Shown here: piece by piece, positions 53,839 to 62,797 of the stretch
Layout of the letters: each line of letters starts with the position of its first letter
How positions within the stretch are numbered: position 1 is the stretch's first letter
DNA from: CAYNZP01 sp964401835
Lineage (GTDB): Bacteria > Planctomycetota > Phycisphaerae > SM23-33
DNA: 64,000 nt
Direction of reading: 5' to 3'
Assembly: GCA_964401835.1 (NCBI GenBank)
Contig: CAYNZP010000001.1
Coordinates: 1-64,000 of the forward strand
Position numbers and translations under genes: made by a program
Notes under the pieces: generated by a model
The model's database searches: none
Seen by the model: only the letters and a program-made list of their open reading frames with translations
What the model was told of the DNA's origin: nothing

Positions 53839-54530
53839 ACATAGAGCATCCGGGCAAGCTTATAGAAAGGCCGACCCTGGGCGATGTACTTTCGCTCGAA
53901 ATTTGTACCGACTACTTCCCCATCCTCGTCGGTCATTACAGGAAAACCAATCCTTGCCAGCCCTTTTGTGGCGTCTACACCCGTTTTTATATGCCGGAAG
54001 TACTCCAGGTGGTCGGTCACGATCAAAAGCTCTCCTCCGGGCCTTAGGACGCGGCAGAGTTCGCTAATAAACCTCGGCTGGACCAGGCGACGGCGGTGGT
54101 GGCGCCGTTTGGGCCAGGGGTCAGGAAAGTAAATATGCACACGTATCAGGCTGTTATCGGCAAGCGAGACTTTAAAAAGCTGTTCCGCATCAGCTCGCAG
54201 CATTTTGGTGTTGGCCAGCCCGGCCCGCCGGACACGGTCTGCGGTGTAATGACAATAGGCCTTGGCCCACTCCACGCCGATAAAGTTTATCTCAGGCCTG
54301 GCCGCCGCTCTAGCCAGCAAAAACCCGCCCTTGCCCGAACCAATCTCTATCTCGACCGGTCGGGCGTTGCCGAAAACTTCCGGCAAGGCTAAAGGCTTGG
54401 TAACGACAGATTCATCAAGAATATAGCCGGCCACGTCCCACTTGGTGTTTTTGTTGCGTGTCAGTTTTTTTTCGGAACCTTGTCGCATCCACGCAAGGAT
54501 ATGTGCTGTGGGACAACTCGGCAAGGGCAT
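53835..54530 (-). CDS. trmB: tRNA (guanine-N7)-methyltransferase
   Basis: 231 residues. Methylates G46 of tRNA with S-adenosylmethionine. EIEIGSGKGGFLLARAAARPEINFIGVEWA is the SAM site, and RVHIYFPDPWPKRRHHRRRLVQPRFISELCRVLRPGG is the TrmB signature. The first 14 residues (MPLPSCPTAHILAW) may not be translated; an ATG at 54488 is an alternative start. Confidence 0.94.
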   Translation of the reverse strand: MPLPSCPTAHILAWMRQGSEKKLTRNKNTKWDVAGYILDESVVTKPLALPEVFGNARPVEIEIGSGKGGFLLARAAARPEINFIGVEWAKAYCHYTADRVRRAGLANTKMLRADAEQLFKVSLADNSLIRVHIYFPDPWPKRRHHRRRLVQPRFISELCRVLRPGGELLIVTDHLEYFRHIKTGVDATKGLARIGFPVMTDEDGEVVGTNFERKYIAQGRPFYKLARMLYV

Positions 54531-54661
54531 TCAGATTTGCGGATAAAATTACCCCAGAATAATGCAAAAAAGTGAAGAAAAAAGATATTCCGCTCGGGGG
54601 CTATATAATAAGAAAACGAGCTTTCTTTTTTAGGAATCGGTAACAGAAGGGCGATGAATTT

Positions 54662-55135
54662 ATGAACTCAATGCAGCAGCTGAGTTTTATAGATATCTGG
54701 CGGCCAGGGAGGTCTCTGCCGACGAAAAAGACACTGCATGCCATTGCCGGGCGGGTTCTGGCATTGTGGCGCCAAAAAAGGCTGCTGAGAAGACTTCAAA
54801 TATGCTATAACCCGCGTCTTTTCAGCACCATCGGCCGAGCGATCCTTGAAAAATACCGGATAGAGCTAAACCCCCTACTGCTCTTAGAACACCCCCGCCA
54901 ACTTATCCCCACGCTGATTCACGAACTTGCCCACATAGCGGTCTTTGACCGGTACGGGCACGTTCCGCTGCATGGAGAGGAATTTCGCGCCCTCATGCAA
55001 AGCCTGAATCTTTCCCCCCAGGCCACTCACGACCTGCCCGTAAGAAATCCCTGGCGAAACCGAGGCAACCAGGAGCAAAAGGCGTTGATAAAAGCTATTC
55101 AACAGTATAGCGTTAGGTTAAATAACACGCCTTGA
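54662..55135 (+). CDS. SprT-like zinc metalloprotease
   Basis: 157 residues. The zinc site HELAH with a downstream HGEEFRALM segment (third ligand) is typical of the SprT-like domain, related to SPRTN/DVC1 proteases that handle DNA-protein crosslinks in eukaryotes. The bacterial role is unproven. The basic C-terminal part suggests nucleic-acid contact. Its stop codon lies a few dozen bases before the ECF sigma start, so it may share the transcript of that cassette. Confidence 0.85.
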   Translation: MNSMQQLSFIDIWRPGRSLPTKKTLHAIAGRVLALWRQKRLLRRLQICYNPRLFSTIGRAILEKYRIELNPLLLLEHPRQLIPTLIHELAHIAVFDRYGHVPLHGEEFRALMQSLNLSPQATHDLPVRNPWRNRGNQEQKALIKAIQQYSVRLNNTP

Positions 55136-55179
55136 ATGCAATATTGTCCTCCAGCGCTGCGTTAAACTTGTTAGGGATT

Positions 55180-55764
55180 ATGGAAGAAAATCGCCTCGTA
55201 GCAGCGATAGACTCAGCAAAAGCAGGCAAAGCCGAGGGGTTCGAGCTTCTGCTCGACGCCTTTGGCGGGCGCCTGTACGGATACTTTCTGCGGGCAACGC
55301 TCAATCATCACGAGGCGGAGGACCTTCTTGGAGAGATATCGCTTCGGCTGGTTAAGCAGCTGAAAAAATATGAGCACCAAGGCAGGTTCGAGCAGTGGCT
55401 GTTTCGGATTGCGGCAAACCTCCTGCGAGACCGGATACGCAGACGCAAGGCCGGGCCAAATATTATGAGCTTTTCGGCAGAGAGCGACACGGGAGTGGAG
55501 ATAGCAAGCGAAAGCTTGGCCGACGAACTCGATCCGGTAGATAAAAATTTGCAGGCACAGGAAGCTTCATCCGAGCTGGAAAAAGCCCTGTCAAATCTTG
55601 ACGAGACGACACGGCAGATGGTTTTACTGAGGCACTTCGGCAGCGCGAGCTTTAAAGAGCTTTCAAAGATGTTTGATTGCCCGATGGGCACAGCCCTTGC
55701 CAAAGTTCATCGGGGCCTAAAGGCGCTGCGAAAGCTGATGGGAGCGGAAGATGAAAATTACTGA
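55180..55764 (+). CDS. ECF-type RNA polymerase sigma factor
   Basis: 194 residues from the ATG at 55180. Region 2 is EGFELLLDAFGGRLYGYFLRATLNHHEAEDLLGEISLRLVKQL followed by EQWLFRIAANLLRDRIRR; region 4 is LSNLDETTRQMVLLRHFGSASFKELSKMFDCPMGTALAKVHRGLKAL. No region 3, as expected for ECF factors. It overlaps the likely anti-sigma gene by 14 bases. A TTG-initiated extension to 55132 is unlikely. Confidence 0.9.
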   Translation: MEENRLVAAIDSAKAGKAEGFELLLDAFGGRLYGYFLRATLNHHEAEDLLGEISLRLVKQLKKYEHQGRFEQWLFRIAANLLRDRIRRRKAGPNIMSFSAESDTGVEIASESLADELDPVDKNLQAQEASSELEKALSNLDETTRQMVLLRHFGSASFKELSKMFDCPMGTALAKVHRGLKALRKLMGAEDENY

Positions 55765-56281
55765 CGAACAATACGAGAAAATAGCCCGAAGGCTCGACGG
55801 GGAGAATGTTGAGCTTTCCTTCGAAGAACAAAAATTAGCTGATGAAATTCGGCTGCAAGGAAGCTTGTTGGGCGGCAAACTCGCCTCGGAGGTTCCTTCG
55901 CGGGCGATAAGCCGGGCGAAGGAAAAAATTCGCGCCGTCTTGGGAGCGAGAGGAAAAAGAACAATCAGGACCATGTGGTTTGCTTCAGCCGCAGCTGTCG
56001 CTGCAGTGATAGCTGTCGCCGTGCTTATTTACAAGCCAACAAGTCAGCCGGACGATCAAAGCGGTACGACTCTGGCCGAGTCCGTGCCGACAGAAACGGT
56101 GATTGAATATATTTCTTCGGAATCTCTGACAAACGGGCAGTTCTCCGCGTTTGACAAAGAGCTGGTTTCTTTTAAAGAGGCTATTTCCGAAGTTTTCGAC
56201 GCGGAAAACGAATTTACGGATTTAGATGAGGAGCTTGAGTCTTTCTGGTTTGGGCCATCACATGCCTCACAGGAAGGCTAA
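55751..56281 (+). CDS. putative anti-sigma factor, single-pass membrane protein
   Basis: 176 residues. The N-terminal cytoplasmic part (about 1-70) is charged (ITDEQYEKIARRLDGENVELSFEEQKLADEIRLQ), one transmembrane helix follows (TMWFASAAAVAAVIAVAVLIY, about 74-95), and the extracytoplasmic part is acidic and Ser/Thr-rich. GGGAGCGGAAG precedes the ATG, inside the sigma gene. Overlap with an ECF sigma gene and the topology suggest an anti-sigma factor, though no zinc-binding HxxxCxxC motif is present. Confidence 0.7.
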   Translation: MKITDEQYEKIARRLDGENVELSFEEQKLADEIRLQGSLLGGKLASEVPSRAISRAKEKIRAVLGARGKRTIRTMWFASAAAVAAVIAVAVLIYKPTSQPDDQSGTTLAESVPTETVIEYISSESLTNGQFSAFDKELVSFKEAISEVFDAENEFTDLDEELESFWFGPSHASQEG

Positions 56282-56359
56282 GGTTTTGTTGAATTCCCTT
56301 ATAGGCCGCCACAGGTATGCCTGCGGCGTACTGTTTGGATGGAAAATTGAGGTGACATT

Positions 56360-57061
56360 ATGTCCAGGCGAGTGATATTGATTACTGCAGCGTTTACGTT
56401 GGCCGTATTGGCGAGTTCTTTGGTCGGACAGCCGGAGCATCGCCCTCGTCACGGCGGGCCGCACGACGGCTGGCATGGCCCTGATGGGCGCAGGGCCAAA
56501 GGCCATGGTCCGGGCGAGCACGGTCCATGGGATGCCCAGGGGCTTACTGAGCAGCAGGAGGCGGAGCTGATGGAAATGCTCCAGGAAAAACGACCATGGC
56601 TATATGAACGCATGAGCCGCATGAAACAGGAAGACCCCGAGCACTACCGCAGAGGCCTTGGGCGCATGTGGAAGTGGTACCACCGGTACAAGGAGATGCC
56701 GGAAGAAGAAAAACAAAAAGAGCTGGCCAAGCAGGAAGAGAGAATGAAAATTCTTCGCTTGGCCCACAAATACCACTCCACCCAAGACCCCAAAGAGCGA
56801 GCCGGGATCGAGAAAGAACTGCGAAAGGCGGTATCAAAAGGCTTCGACAGTCAAATGGAGCGTCGCCGCCAGAGCCTAAAGAAAATGGAAGAACGGCTTG
56901 AAAGGCTCCGCTCAAAGCTCGAAGAGCATGAAAAAAACCGCAACGAGGTTATAGAAAAACGTGTCAAGCACATACTAGAAAAGCCCCGCCATCGGCCGGG
57001 CCGTAAAGACGGGCCAACTTCAAGGCCGGCTGAACCTAAGGAAGAAAAGAAGCTTGAATAA
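56360..57061 (+). CDS. exported Spy/CpxP-like coiled-coil protein with His-rich N-terminus
   Basis: 233 residues. A signal peptide (MSRRVILITAAFTLAVLASSLVG) is followed by a His/Gly-rich segment (HRPRHGGPHDGWHGPDGRRAKGHGPGEHGPW), then a strongly charged helical region of about 130 residues (EEEKQKELAKQEERMKILRLAHK and MEERLERLRSKLEEHEKNR) and a Pro/Arg-rich tail. The helical repeat resembles periplasmic Spy/CpxP/CnrX-type sensors or chaperones; His clusters could bind metal. It follows the sigma / anti-sigma pair, probably as output or signal sensor. Confidence 0.75.
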   Translation: MSRRVILITAAFTLAVLASSLVGQPEHRPRHGGPHDGWHGPDGRRAKGHGPGEHGPWDAQGLTEQQEAELMEMLQEKRPWLYERMSRMKQEDPEHYRRGLGRMWKWYHRYKEMPEEEKQKELAKQEERMKILRLAHKYHSTQDPKERAGIEKELRKAVSKGFDSQMERRRQSLKKMEERLERLRSKLEEHEKNRNEVIEKRVKHILEKPRHRPGRKDGPTSRPAEPKEEKKLE

Positions 57062-57109
57062 AGCCGAGCACGCTTGTTATGGCCTTCAAACCAGCTTAAC
57101 ATTTCTCCT

Positions 57110-58264
57110 ATGGCAGCAGATAAGTCAAACATCGAGCTGAAGAATTTCAGCTCGCAAATCGTGGACCGTCTTCGCAATTTAGGAAATGTATTGGGAGTTT
57201 GTGGCAGTGAGATAATGCTTCCGAGCGTTTTCGGTTTTTGCCGCGGAGTAAAACGAGCCCTGACAATTTTAGACCAAGCCTGCGAAGACTATCAAAAGCG
57301 AGAGCGAAAGCTCTATCTTCTGGGAGAAATAATACACAATCCCTGGGTTAACGACTATTTTCGCAATCGTGGCGTCACCCTTTTGGAAAAAGACGATTTT
57401 TCAAGACTTGATGAACTGATAACCTGCAAAGACGGCGCGATTATCCCCGCATTTGGCGTATCTCCCCAGGTTGAGCGCAAACTAAACCAAATCGGCTGCG
57501 AAATAATCGATACGACTTGCGGTGATGTGCGGCGATTGTGGGTTTGGGCGGAGCGGGCGGCCGGGAATGGTTTTGGGGTTTTGGTCTTTGGCCGAGCCAA
57601 GCATGATGAGACAGTTGTTACAAAAAACAGACTCGCCGAAGCCGGTGGGAAGTATCTGGTTGTTGGCAATCTCGACCAGACAAACCTGTTCTGTGAAAGT
57701 TTTACTAATTGCGACGATCCGGAAAAATTCAAGAGCGCCTTCTCGCCAGATACTACCAATGCCGAATCTCTCGAGCCGTTTGAGCGGCTTGCGCAGGTTA
57801 GCCAGACGACAATGCTATTCGATGACACAATGGAGGTCCGCCGGCAATTGCACAAAGCGTTCGAGAGACGTTTTAGTAAAAAAGAGGTCGAAGAGCGGTT
57901 ACTTTTTGAACCGACGGTATGTCGAGCCACCCAGGATCGCCAAGGGGCAGCCGTAGCATTGTGCCAGAAAGAACTGGACCTTGTTATCGTGGTTGGCGGT
58001 TTTGGATCTTCTAATACGCATCACCTTTATGAGTTAGCAAAAAAACACTCCCCCGCCTTCCTGATAGAAGACTCATGCGCGATACTCTCAGCTGACAAGC
58101 TCAACACAATGGACTTTGAAAAGAATGAGCCCCAGACTATTTCAAATTGGCTGCCGGGAAAAAGGCCCTTACGAATAGGTGTCCTTGCCGGTGCGTCCAG
58201 CCCGGAGATTGTTGTTGGGGAAGTTATCGAAAAACTCTCGAAGTTTTTATCCAAAGAGGCGTAA
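57110..58264 (+). CDS. ispH: IspH-like 4-hydroxy-3-methylbut-2-enyl diphosphate reductase
   Basis: 384 residues from the ATG at 57110, about 70 longer than E. coli IspH. The three cluster cysteines lie in FGFCRGVKRA, DTTCGDVRR and TVCRATQDRQGA. EIIHNPWV keeps the first His, KHDETVV keeps the His and Glu pair, VSQTTM, GGFGSSNTHHLYE and AGASSPEIVV keep substrate residues. The His of the usual AHGVS motif is replaced (PAFGVSP). It ends the MEP isoprenoid pathway. No other MEP gene is nearby. Confidence 0.85.
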   Translation: MAADKSNIELKNFSSQIVDRLRNLGNVLGVCGSEIMLPSVFGFCRGVKRALTILDQACEDYQKRERKLYLLGEIIHNPWVNDYFRNRGVTLLEKDDFSRLDELITCKDGAIIPAFGVSPQVERKLNQIGCEIIDTTCGDVRRLWVWAERAAGNGFGVLVFGRAKHDETVVTKNRLAEAGGKYLVVGNLDQTNLFCESFTNCDDPEKFKSAFSPDTTNAESLEPFERLAQVSQTTMLFDDTMEVRRQLHKAFERRFSKKEVEERLLFEPTVCRATQDRQGAAVALCQKELDLVIVVGGFGSSNTHHLYELAKKHSPAFLIEDSCAILSADKLNTMDFEKNEPQTISNWLPGKRPLRIGVLAGASSPEIVVGEVIEKLSKFLSKEA

Positions 58265-58274
58265 AGAAAAGCCG

Positions 58275-59258
58275 CTATCGCAGGCGCACCAATCCTCTTG
58301 CGTAAGTTTTGAATTCTGCCTCGAATTTATCAAGATCGTCACAGATATATTTCCGGAAAACCGGTTCAGAAATGGTTTGATTATAGATTTTTCCGCGTAG
58401 CTGAAGTTCAGTCAAAGCGTGAGGAGGAACGTTGAGTGCCAGGTGAAACTTTCCCGCTTCGGCATCGGCGAGCAGCCGGGCCAAACCCTTGCTGTACTCG
58501 TCGTGTTCGCGGATAAACCGAGAAAGCGCCCATAGCTGCCCGTAATACCCGACGGCCTTTTCTGTAAAACCTCCAGCCACGTCGCCGGCATCCATCGGGA
58601 GGAGTTTTGAAATCTCAATCCAGTAACCCTGCAGGATTGCCGCTCGGAGATTGTTAAATCTGGAAGTGTTATAAGACGGGTCGAAAGCAACTGTGTCGCC
58701 CCTTATTCGATAGCCTTCCGCGCAGGAGCAAAGGCCCTCCTCCAGCCACATTGGAAGATGGTTGCGCATCCTCTTGGAAAAAAGCTGGTGCAGCCCCTCG
58801 TGCGAAGAAACCGCGAAGGTGCCGGTTCCGCCCATGTCCCAGAGAACGCAAATTCCCTTATGGCAGTACCCCCCCGCCTGGATTGAGGTATACACCCCAC
58901 CATTACCTGAAAAGATGGATTTCGTAAGCTCCGTCCATTCCTGCCGAGAAGCCATGACGTAAATTGGCATTAGCTCGGGGATTTTTTTATCCGGCAGCTG
59001 AGTCAACTCCAGATAGTTCTGGTAGGCTGCCTCCATGAAGCCCGGCAAGTAGTTTATAAGAGACTGGTTTGCGGTTGCAGTCGTAAAAATGCGATAGCGA
59101 GGTGTCCTGAGTTCCAATCCATCCGAGTATTCGGTGTTCCATGGGACCTTTTCGACAGTGGCGATCATGGGCTGATGCGAGACGACTACATCCTGCTGCT
59201 CGCAAGCTGTTCCTGCAAATAAGACAAAAATAAATAATATTGAGAAAAAAATCTTCAT
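58275..59258 (-). CDS. putative gluzincin-type lipoprotein metallopeptidase, DUF1570-like
   Basis: 327 residues from the ATG at 59258 (MKIFFSILFIFVLFAGTAC), a lipoprotein signal. SSHEGLHQLF gives a HExxH-type site (HEGLH) and the following WLEEGLCSCAEGY supplies the downstream Glu of the gluzincin fold. The family is common in planctomycetes with unknown substrate. Two residues of the motif (Gly, Leu) differ from the standard hydrophobic pattern, so activity is plausible but unproven. It lies before the MazG-like gene on the minus strand. Confidence 0.8.
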   Translation of the reverse strand: MKIFFSILFIFVLFAGTACEQQDVVVSHQPMIATVEKVPWNTEYSDGLELRTPRYRIFTTATANQSLINYLPGFMEAAYQNYLELTQLPDKKIPELMPIYVMASRQEWTELTKSIFSGNGGVYTSIQAGGYCHKGICVLWDMGGTGTFAVSSHEGLHQLFSKRMRNHLPMWLEEGLCSCAEGYRIRGDTVAFDPSYNTSRFNNLRAAILQGYWIEISKLLPMDAGDVAGGFTEKAVGYYGQLWALSRFIREHDEYSKGLARLLADAEAGKFHLALNVPPHALTELQLRGKIYNQTISEPVFRKYICDDLDKFEAEFKTYARGLVRLR

Positions 59259-59302
59259 AAGAGTGATTCTGCAATGCCAGGGGCTATGGTCCAAATTTAT
59301 GG

Positions 59303-59569
59303 TTATTCCTTAGTTCCTTCTACACCTCGAACGGTATATTTCTCGAGAGCACTGGTCAGATCAACATCATTTATGTTGGCCAAGGTACACAGCCAGGCAA
59401 ACACGTCGGCAAATTCCTCTTCCTTGTTGTAATGGTCGTCCCCTGCCAGCGCGCTCGACAGCTCGCCCACCTCCTCTACGAACCACATAAAAGTTCCTGG
59501 AGTTCCTCTTTTGGAATCGGTGGCGTAATACCTTTCGCGGATAAATTCCTGAAATTCTTTTATCGTCAT
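59303..59569 (-). CDS. MazG-like nucleotide pyrophosphohydrolase
   Basis: 88 residues of the all-alpha NTP-PPase superfamily. The metal-binding EEVGELSSAL and EEEFADVFAWL motifs are intact. Members remove non-canonical or alarmone-like nucleotides; the exact substrate is not readable. It is upstream of the lipoprotein peptidase gene (44 bases) and 109 bases downstream of the ferredoxin gene on the same strand. Confidence 0.88.
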   Translation of the reverse strand: MTIKEFQEFIRERYYATDSKRGTPGTFMWFVEEVGELSSALAGDDHYNKEEEFADVFAWLCTLANINDVDLTSALEKYTVRGVEGTKE

Positions 59570-59610
59570 CGCATCAATCCTTTTCGCCTCGAAAAATTTC
59601 TGGGCGCATG

Positions 59611-59656
59611 AAACGAGCCGTCGCCGAAAACGCTATTGCCTCGGGGCGGCTCGTTT
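59611..59656 (-). terminator. hairpin after the ferredoxin gene
   Basis: AAACGAGCCG and CGGCTCGTTT form a 10-bp stem with a bulky loop of about 26 bases. T-rich sequence flanks both sides, but neither side has a clean T-run. It is a possible end of the ferredoxin transcript. Confidence 0.4.
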
Positions 59657-59678
59657 TGCTTTCACATTTTCGTGAAAC

Positions 59679-59849
59679 TTACCCTTCGACGATTGCGCCT
59701 ACCGGGCAGGTGTCGACGCAGGCACCACAATCGATGCAGGTATCGGCGTCGATGCAGTACAAGGGGTCGCCTTCCTTGATTGCCTCTGCCGGGCAGCTGC
59801 CCATGCAAGATCCGCATGTTACACATTCGTCAGTAATCTTGTAAGCCAT
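59679..59849 (-). CDS. 2[4Fe-4S] ferredoxin
   Basis: 56 residues, a typical clostridial-type ferredoxin. Two CxxCxxCxxxCP motifs are visible (CVTCGSCMGSCP and CIDCGACVDTCP), each binding a 4Fe-4S cluster. AGGAGCGGAAG lies just ahead of the ATG at 59849. It probably serves as a low-potential electron carrier, for example for radical SAM, IspH or fermentation enzymes. It is too short for many gene callers. The gene diverges from the ThiF-like gene. Confidence 0.95.
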   Translation of the reverse strand: MAYKITDECVTCGSCMGSCPAEAIKEGDPLYCIDADTCIDCGACVDTCPVGAIVEG

Positions 59850-60050
59850 CTTCCGCTCCTATAAACACAAATGAAGCTAAACAATACCGACCCGCTACCC
59901 AAGCAGGCCGAATTCTAAAACGTCCCAACATGTTACGTACATTGGGGGTATTAATTCAAGTCGGTTTTATACCAATTCGCCCCTAACTAGCCAAAACTTC
60001 CCGAAAGCTTGCTAAAAGGCCTCCTGTTGAACTAAACTTACACGATATTT

Positions 60051-60839
60051 ATGAAGGAAAATCAAACAGATTGGTTGCGTTACGAGCGACAGATGCAATT
60101 TCCACAGTTGGGCCTTGCCGGACAAAAAAAACTTTTAACCTCAAAAGTCCTCATTGTCGGTGTTGGTGGGCTTGGATCATGGGCTGCCGAACTGCTCGCG
60201 CGGGCAGGCGTTGGCCTGCTTCGGCTTGTAGACGACGACAAGGTGGATTGCACAAACATCCACCGGCAGGCCATGTATGACCTTTCAGACGCCAAAAAAG
60301 CAAGCCCGAAAGTCCAATCCGCAGCCAGCCATATCGGCAATATCGACAGCAGCATCCAGGTCGAACCGATCGAGAAACGTTTGGATAAAAACAATATCTC
60401 CACGCTTGCTGAGGGTATGAACCTTATACTCGACGGCACAGATAATTTTACAACCCGTTATATCATAAACGATTATGCTATAAAGCGTAGGGTTCCATGG
60501 GTTTTTGGGGGCGTTGTGGGAGCAGAAGCCCAGACGATGACGATAGTGCCCTCACGGACGGCGTGTCTGAGGTGCATCCACGATACACCCCCTCCACCGT
60601 GTGTCGATCCCAATTGCCGCATTGCCGGAGTGCTTGGACCTGCCGTGGCAACTATTGCATCTATACAGGCCCTGGAGGCGATAAAGGTCCTTTTAGGCGC
60701 GTTTGACGCAATTAATCCGTACCTGCTCAAGCTGGATTTCTGGACCAACACAATCCAGCGAATAGAACTTGCACAGGCTTGTAAAAATGTGGATTGTGTC
60801 TGTTGTAAGCAAAAACATTTTGAATTTCTGGACTCCTAG
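60051..60839 (+). CDS. ThiF/MoeB/HesA-like E1 adenylyltransferase
   Basis: 262 residues. Nucleotide site IVGVGGLGSWAAELLARAGV, the DGTDNFTTRYIINDY segment, catalytic-area FGGVVGAEAQTM and the zinc CxxC pairs (CLRC and CVCC) mark the family. Such enzymes adenylate the Gly-Gly tail of ThiS or MoaD. ThiS at 5326 is the only sulfur-carrier in the window and lacks a nearby ThiF, so this gene is a fair candidate. No strong ribosome-binding site. It is 45 bases before cysK. Confidence 0.88.
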   Translation: MKENQTDWLRYERQMQFPQLGLAGQKKLLTSKVLIVGVGGLGSWAAELLARAGVGLLRLVDDDKVDCTNIHRQAMYDLSDAKKASPKVQSAASHIGNIDSSIQVEPIEKRLDKNNISTLAEGMNLILDGTDNFTTRYIINDYAIKRRVPWVFGGVVGAEAQTMTIVPSRTACLRCIHDTPPPPCVDPNCRIAGVLGPAVATIASIQALEAIKVLLGAFDAINPYLLKLDFWTNTIQRIELAQACKNVDCVCCKQKHFEFLDS

Positions 60840-60884
60840 AGCGTAAGCTGTTTCATAAGGAAAGAATTTCAAGGAGCTGATAAA

Positions 60885-61835
60885 GTGGCCCGGATATACG
60901 AAGATATAACACAGACTATCGGAAACACCCCGCTTGTCAGGGTTAGAAAACTCATCAAAAGCAAAGCGACAGTCCTTGCCAAGATGGAATCTTTCAACCC
61001 CATGGCCTCGGTTAAGGACCGCATAGGCCTGGCGATGATCGAAGTGGCTGAAAAAGAAGGCAAGGTAAAGGAAGGTACTACCATTATTGAGCCGACCAGC
61101 GGAAACACAGGCATCGCTCTGGCGTTCGTCTGTGCCGCCCGAGGTTATAAGTGCATCCTGACAATGCCCGAGTCGATGAGCATCGAGCGAAGGAAGGTGC
61201 TGCGGGCACTTGGCGCTGAGGTGGTTCTTACACCGGCAGCTGAGGGTATTCCAGGCGCAATTAACGCCGCGAATGAGTTGCTGAAAAAAACGCCGAATAG
61301 TTTCATGCCGCAACAATTCCTAAACCCCGCCAATCCCGAGGTACACCGCGAGACGACGGCTGAGGAAATCTGGAATGATACGGACGGGCAGGTCGATTAC
61401 GTTATAGCTGGCGTAGGTACCGGTGGGACGATAACCGGCGTTGCTGATGTTATCAAGCATCGCAAGCCAGGCTTTAAAGCCATCGCCGTCGAGCCGGTTC
61501 AGAGTCCGGTCCTCAGCCAGAGCAAAGCCGGCGAAGAGCTGAAACCAGGCCCGCATAAAATCCAGGGAATAGGCGCAGGCTTCGTTCCTGAAGTATGCGA
61601 TATGGATTTGATCGACGAGGTTATCCAGGTAGACCAGCAGGATTCCATGGAGTGGGCCCGCAACGCTGCCAGGCAGGAAGGACTGTTCGTGGGGATATCT
61701 TCAGGAGCTGCACTCAAGGCGGCAAGCGAAATAGCAGCCAGGCCCGAAGCGGCTGGCAAGACAATCGTCGTTATAATTCCGAGCTTCGGCGAGAGATATC
61801 TGTCCAGCCCACTTTTCGAACATCTAGCCGACTGA
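60885..61835 (+). CDS. cysK: cysteine synthase (O-acetylserine sulfhydrylase)
   Basis: 316 residues starting at the GTG at 60885, which follows a full AAGGAG by 9 bases. A PLP enzyme that makes cysteine from O-acetylserine and sulfide. The PLP lysine is in ASVKDRIGLAMI, EPTSGNTGIALA binds the phosphate and GTGGTITGVADV completes the site. The C terminus ends ERYLSSPLFEHLAD. It is probably cotranscribed with the E1-like gene upstream. Confidence 0.95.
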   Translation: MARIYEDITQTIGNTPLVRVRKLIKSKATVLAKMESFNPMASVKDRIGLAMIEVAEKEGKVKEGTTIIEPTSGNTGIALAFVCAARGYKCILTMPESMSIERRKVLRALGAEVVLTPAAEGIPGAINAANELLKKTPNSFMPQQFLNPANPEVHRETTAEEIWNDTDGQVDYVIAGVGTGGTITGVADVIKHRKPGFKAIAVEPVQSPVLSQSKAGEELKPGPHKIQGIGAGFVPEVCDMDLIDEVIQVDQQDSMEWARNAARQEGLFVGISSGAALKAASEIAARPEAAGKTIVVIIPSFGERYLSSPLFEHLAD

Positions 61836-61855
61836 AAAACGGGTGGCATTATTTA

Positions 61856-62719
61856 ATGAGGCGTTTTGTTGATCTTCATACCCACACGAACGCTTCCGAC
61901 GGAACATGTACGCCGGAAGAGCTGATTCAATTGGCTGAGGGCAAGAAGTTGGCGGCAATCGCCGTTACCGACCACGACACAACACAAGGTGTTGGCCGTG
62001 CAGCCAGAGAAGCAAAAAAGTTTCCGAAGCTTGGATTTATACCCGGAATAGAAATATCCGCAAAATCCCCATCAGGCACGCTTCATATAATCGGCTTGGC
62101 AATAGACCAGAAATCCAAAGCCCTTGGGCAATTGATGGCCAAGCTTTGTGAGGCCAGAGATGAGCGGAACCCGAAGATTGTGGCTAAGCTTCAGGTGATG
62201 GGCATGAATATCGATATGGACGACGTCTTGGCTCAGGCAAGAAAAAGCCGTTCCGGCCGAAAGGGCCAGATCATTGGCAGGTTGCACATCGCACAGGCGA
62301 TGTATAGCAAATCACTTGTTGGGAGTCTGGACCAGGCATTTTCCAGATACATTGGCAATGGTGGACCTGCATTTGTGGACAAGGAACGTTTCGAGCCGAA
62401 AGAAGCTATCGAGGCAATTCATAAAGCCGGCGGACTGGCCATTTTAGCGCATCCGGTACATTTGAAATGCGAAAACCGTGCCCAACTAGAGAGGATCGTC
62501 CGCAGCTTTATACGGCATGGCCTGGATGGGATGGAAGTTTATCACAGCGACCACAGCGCCCAACAGACCCGCCTTTATCTGGACACCGCTCAAAAGTTCA
62601 AGCTCGCCGTCTCTGGCGGAAGCGATTTTCACGGTTCAGCAAAATCGGGCGTGATTCTTGGAAAGCCCAGGGTGCCAGTATCTGTGCTCACCGGAAAACT
62701 CTCTCAGTGGGTTTCATGA
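61856..62719 (+). CDS. PHP-domain phosphoesterase (TrpH/YciV type)
   Basis: 287 residues from the ATG at 61856. VDLHTHTNASDGTCTPEELIQLA, VTDHDTTQGV, IPGIEIS and the later LAILAHPVHL and SGGSDFHGS carry the metal ligands of the PHP fold. E. coli YciV (RNase AM) is the nearest characterised type, acting on 3',5'-bisphosphate nucleotides and 5' RNA ends. It is 20 bases downstream of cysK. Confidence 0.88.
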   Translation: MRRFVDLHTHTNASDGTCTPEELIQLAEGKKLAAIAVTDHDTTQGVGRAAREAKKFPKLGFIPGIEISAKSPSGTLHIIGLAIDQKSKALGQLMAKLCEARDERNPKIVAKLQVMGMNIDMDDVLAQARKSRSGRKGQIIGRLHIAQAMYSKSLVGSLDQAFSRYIGNGGPAFVDKERFEPKEAIEAIHKAGGLAILAHPVHLKCENRAQLERIVRSFIRHGLDGMEVYHSDHSAQQTRLYLDTAQKFKLAVSGGSDFHGSAKSGVILGKPRVPVSVLTGKLSQWVS

Positions 62720-62797
62720 TCATCTTAAGGTAAAATCGGCAAACTTTAAGCCATGGCTAAGGCAATATTTGGGGCTAATAAAGTTTTCTATTTGCTC

